The notes beneath the pieces were generated by a model. It made no database searches. It had not been told where the DNA came from and saw nothing but the letters and a program-made list of their open reading frames with translations. Source: Actinomycetota bacterium (lineage in GTDB: Bacteria > Actinomycetota > UBA4738 > HRBIN12). From it: DNA of 6,599 nucleotides. The translations under genes and the position numbers were made by a program. The stretch spans positions 1-6,599 of the forward strand of contig VAYX01000194.1 in assembly GCA_005885325.1 (NCBI GenBank). Reading direction: 5' to 3'. Positions 5,759-6,599 of this stretch are shown in pieces; the stretch's first letter is position 1; each line of letters opens with the position of its first letter.

Positions 5759-6599
5759 TCAGGTGATCGGGGAGGTCCCTTCGGAACCGTCTCCCTCGAG
5801 CAGCGACTTGTAGATGGCATTCGCGGACGCTCCTCGCTTCCTGGCCACCTCCGAGGCGGCGTCGCGCTTTCGCATCCCGGCCTGGACGAGCGCCCGGGCC
5901 TCCCCCACCAACTCCTCCTCGTCCAGAACCTCAGGTCGCCGACTACCCTCGAGCACCACGACGAGCTCACCCTTCAGCTCGACGTCGGGCAGACCCGCCA
6001 GGACCTCCGAGGTCCGACCCCGGATGACCTCCTCGTGCAGCTTGGTCAGCTCGCGCGCGATGGCCACCCGGCGGTCCCCCAGCTCCACCAGGAGGTCACG
6101 CAGGAGCGTGGCGATCCGATGGGGCGACTCGAACAGCACGACCGTCCGCCGGTCATGGGCCAGGCCCCGGAGGCGCATGCGCCGCTCCCCGGCCCGGCGA
6201 GGAAGGAATCCCTCGAACACGAACCGGTCGGTGGGCAACCCCGAGACCACCAGGCCCGACAGGACGGCCGACGGGCCGGGGACCACACGCACCTCGATCC
6301 CCTCGTTCACCGACGCCCGCACCAATTGGTAGCCCGGGTCGGACAGGCCCGGCATGCCGGCATCCGAGACCACGGCGACGTCGTGGTCGGACCGGAGCTC
6401 TTCCAGGAGCTCCTGGGTCCGCCGGTCCTCGTTGCCCTGGAACAGCGAGACCATCTTGGCCTCGATGCCGAAATGGGCCAGGAGCCGCCCGGTCCGCCGC
6501 GTGTCCTCGGCCGCGACGACGGCGACCGTACCGAGCGTCTCCCGCGCCCGATCGGTCATGTCCCCGAAGTTCCCGATCGGCGTGCCGACCAGATAGAGG
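5759..6599 (-). CDS. rsmI: 16S rRNA (cytidine-1402 2'-O)-methyltransferase RsmI, 5'-truncated by window edge
   Basis: RsmI 2'-O-methylates C1402 in the decoding centre of 16S rRNA using S-adenosylmethionine. The frame is open to the right edge: the codons before the internal ATG at 6559 read LYLVGTPIGNFGD, the family's N-terminal SAM-site strand, so only about two or more first residues are missing and 279 are visible. Further tetrapyrrole-methylase-fold motifs are AAEDTRRTGRLL, VSDAGMPGLSDPG, VVPGPSAVL, FEGFLPR and ARELTKLHEE. The C-terminus (RKRDAASEVARKRG then SANAIYKSLL) matches the small helix-turn-helix domain found at the end of RsmI. The stop is 19 bases from the metG start, consistent with co-transcription. 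The gene neighbours rsmA, another 16S modifier, as in many actinobacteria. Confidence 0.96.
   Translation of the reverse strand, partial: LYLVGTPIGNFGDMTDRARETLGTVAVVAAEDTRRTGRLLAHFGIEAKMVSLFQGNEDRRTQELLEELRSDHDVAVVSDAGMPGLSDPGYQLVRASVNEGIEVRVVPGPSAVLSGLVVSGLPTDRFVFEGFLPRRAGERRMRLRGLAHDRRTVVLFESPHRIATLLRDLLVELGDRRVAIARELTKLHEEVIRGRTSEVLAGLPDVELKGELVVVLEGSRRPEVLDEEELVGEARALVQAGMRKRDAASEVARKRGASANAIYKSLLEGDGSEGTSPIT

Noticed and set aside
4699..5766. Plus-strand 355-codon open frame opposite metG
   Set aside because: Antisense to the conserved MetRS coding sequence, with Val/Asp/Pro-rich composition typical of the complement of GC-rich codons and no family motif.

Overview
The window is a GC-rich, densely coded bacterial chromosome segment in which every supported gene lies on the minus strand. 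Read 5' to 3' on that strand, the order is rsmI (cut at its 5' end), metG, tatD, a DUF348/G5/RlpA-like cell-wall protein, rsmA (ksgA), ispE, tRNA-Gln(UUG), and the first part of glmU. This is the conserved housekeeping cluster of Actinomycetota, where the fourth position is normally rpfB. A similar order (metS-yabD-yabE-rnmV-ksgA...ispE...glmU) lies close to the origin in Bacillus subtilis. The high GC content, the absence of rnmV between the cell-wall gene and rsmA, and the tRNA-Gln beside glmU favour an actinobacterial lineage, probably a poorly sampled one. I cannot name the genus.

Layout on the + coordinates: 1-143 is the glmU N-terminus, with a good sigma-A-like promoter at 174-202. The tRNA-Gln is at 236-306, with a possible promoter at 316-345. 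ispE (363-1223) overlaps rsmA by four bases in an ATGA junction. rsmA has no standard start codon where its family normally begins, so its only open start lies inside the preceding gene. The cell-wall gene is at 2064-3137. The 153-bp gap upstream of it (3138-3290) is full of signals: a nested hairpin leader, a -35/-10 promoter whose spacer carries a tandem 7-bp repeat, and a perfect LexA (SOS) box. tatD (3291-4067) follows. The roughly 130-bp metG-tatD gap contains a near-perfect ParB-binding parS sequence. metG (4201-5739) and rsmI (5759-6599) are separated by only 19 bases, which include a good -10 hexamer.

Most of the genes are ordinary housekeeping functions: rRNA modification (rsmI, rsmA), tRNA charging (metG, tRNA-Gln), isoprenoid precursor synthesis (ispE) and peptidoglycan precursor supply (glmU). 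The parts worth a second look are the intergenic regions and two proteins. A peptidoglycan-remodelling-type protein with an RlpA-like barrel in place of the Rpf domain appears to sit under LexA control. A parS-like site suggests the locus is origin-proximal. The TatD protein lacks the HxH metal-binding motif at the position where it should occur.
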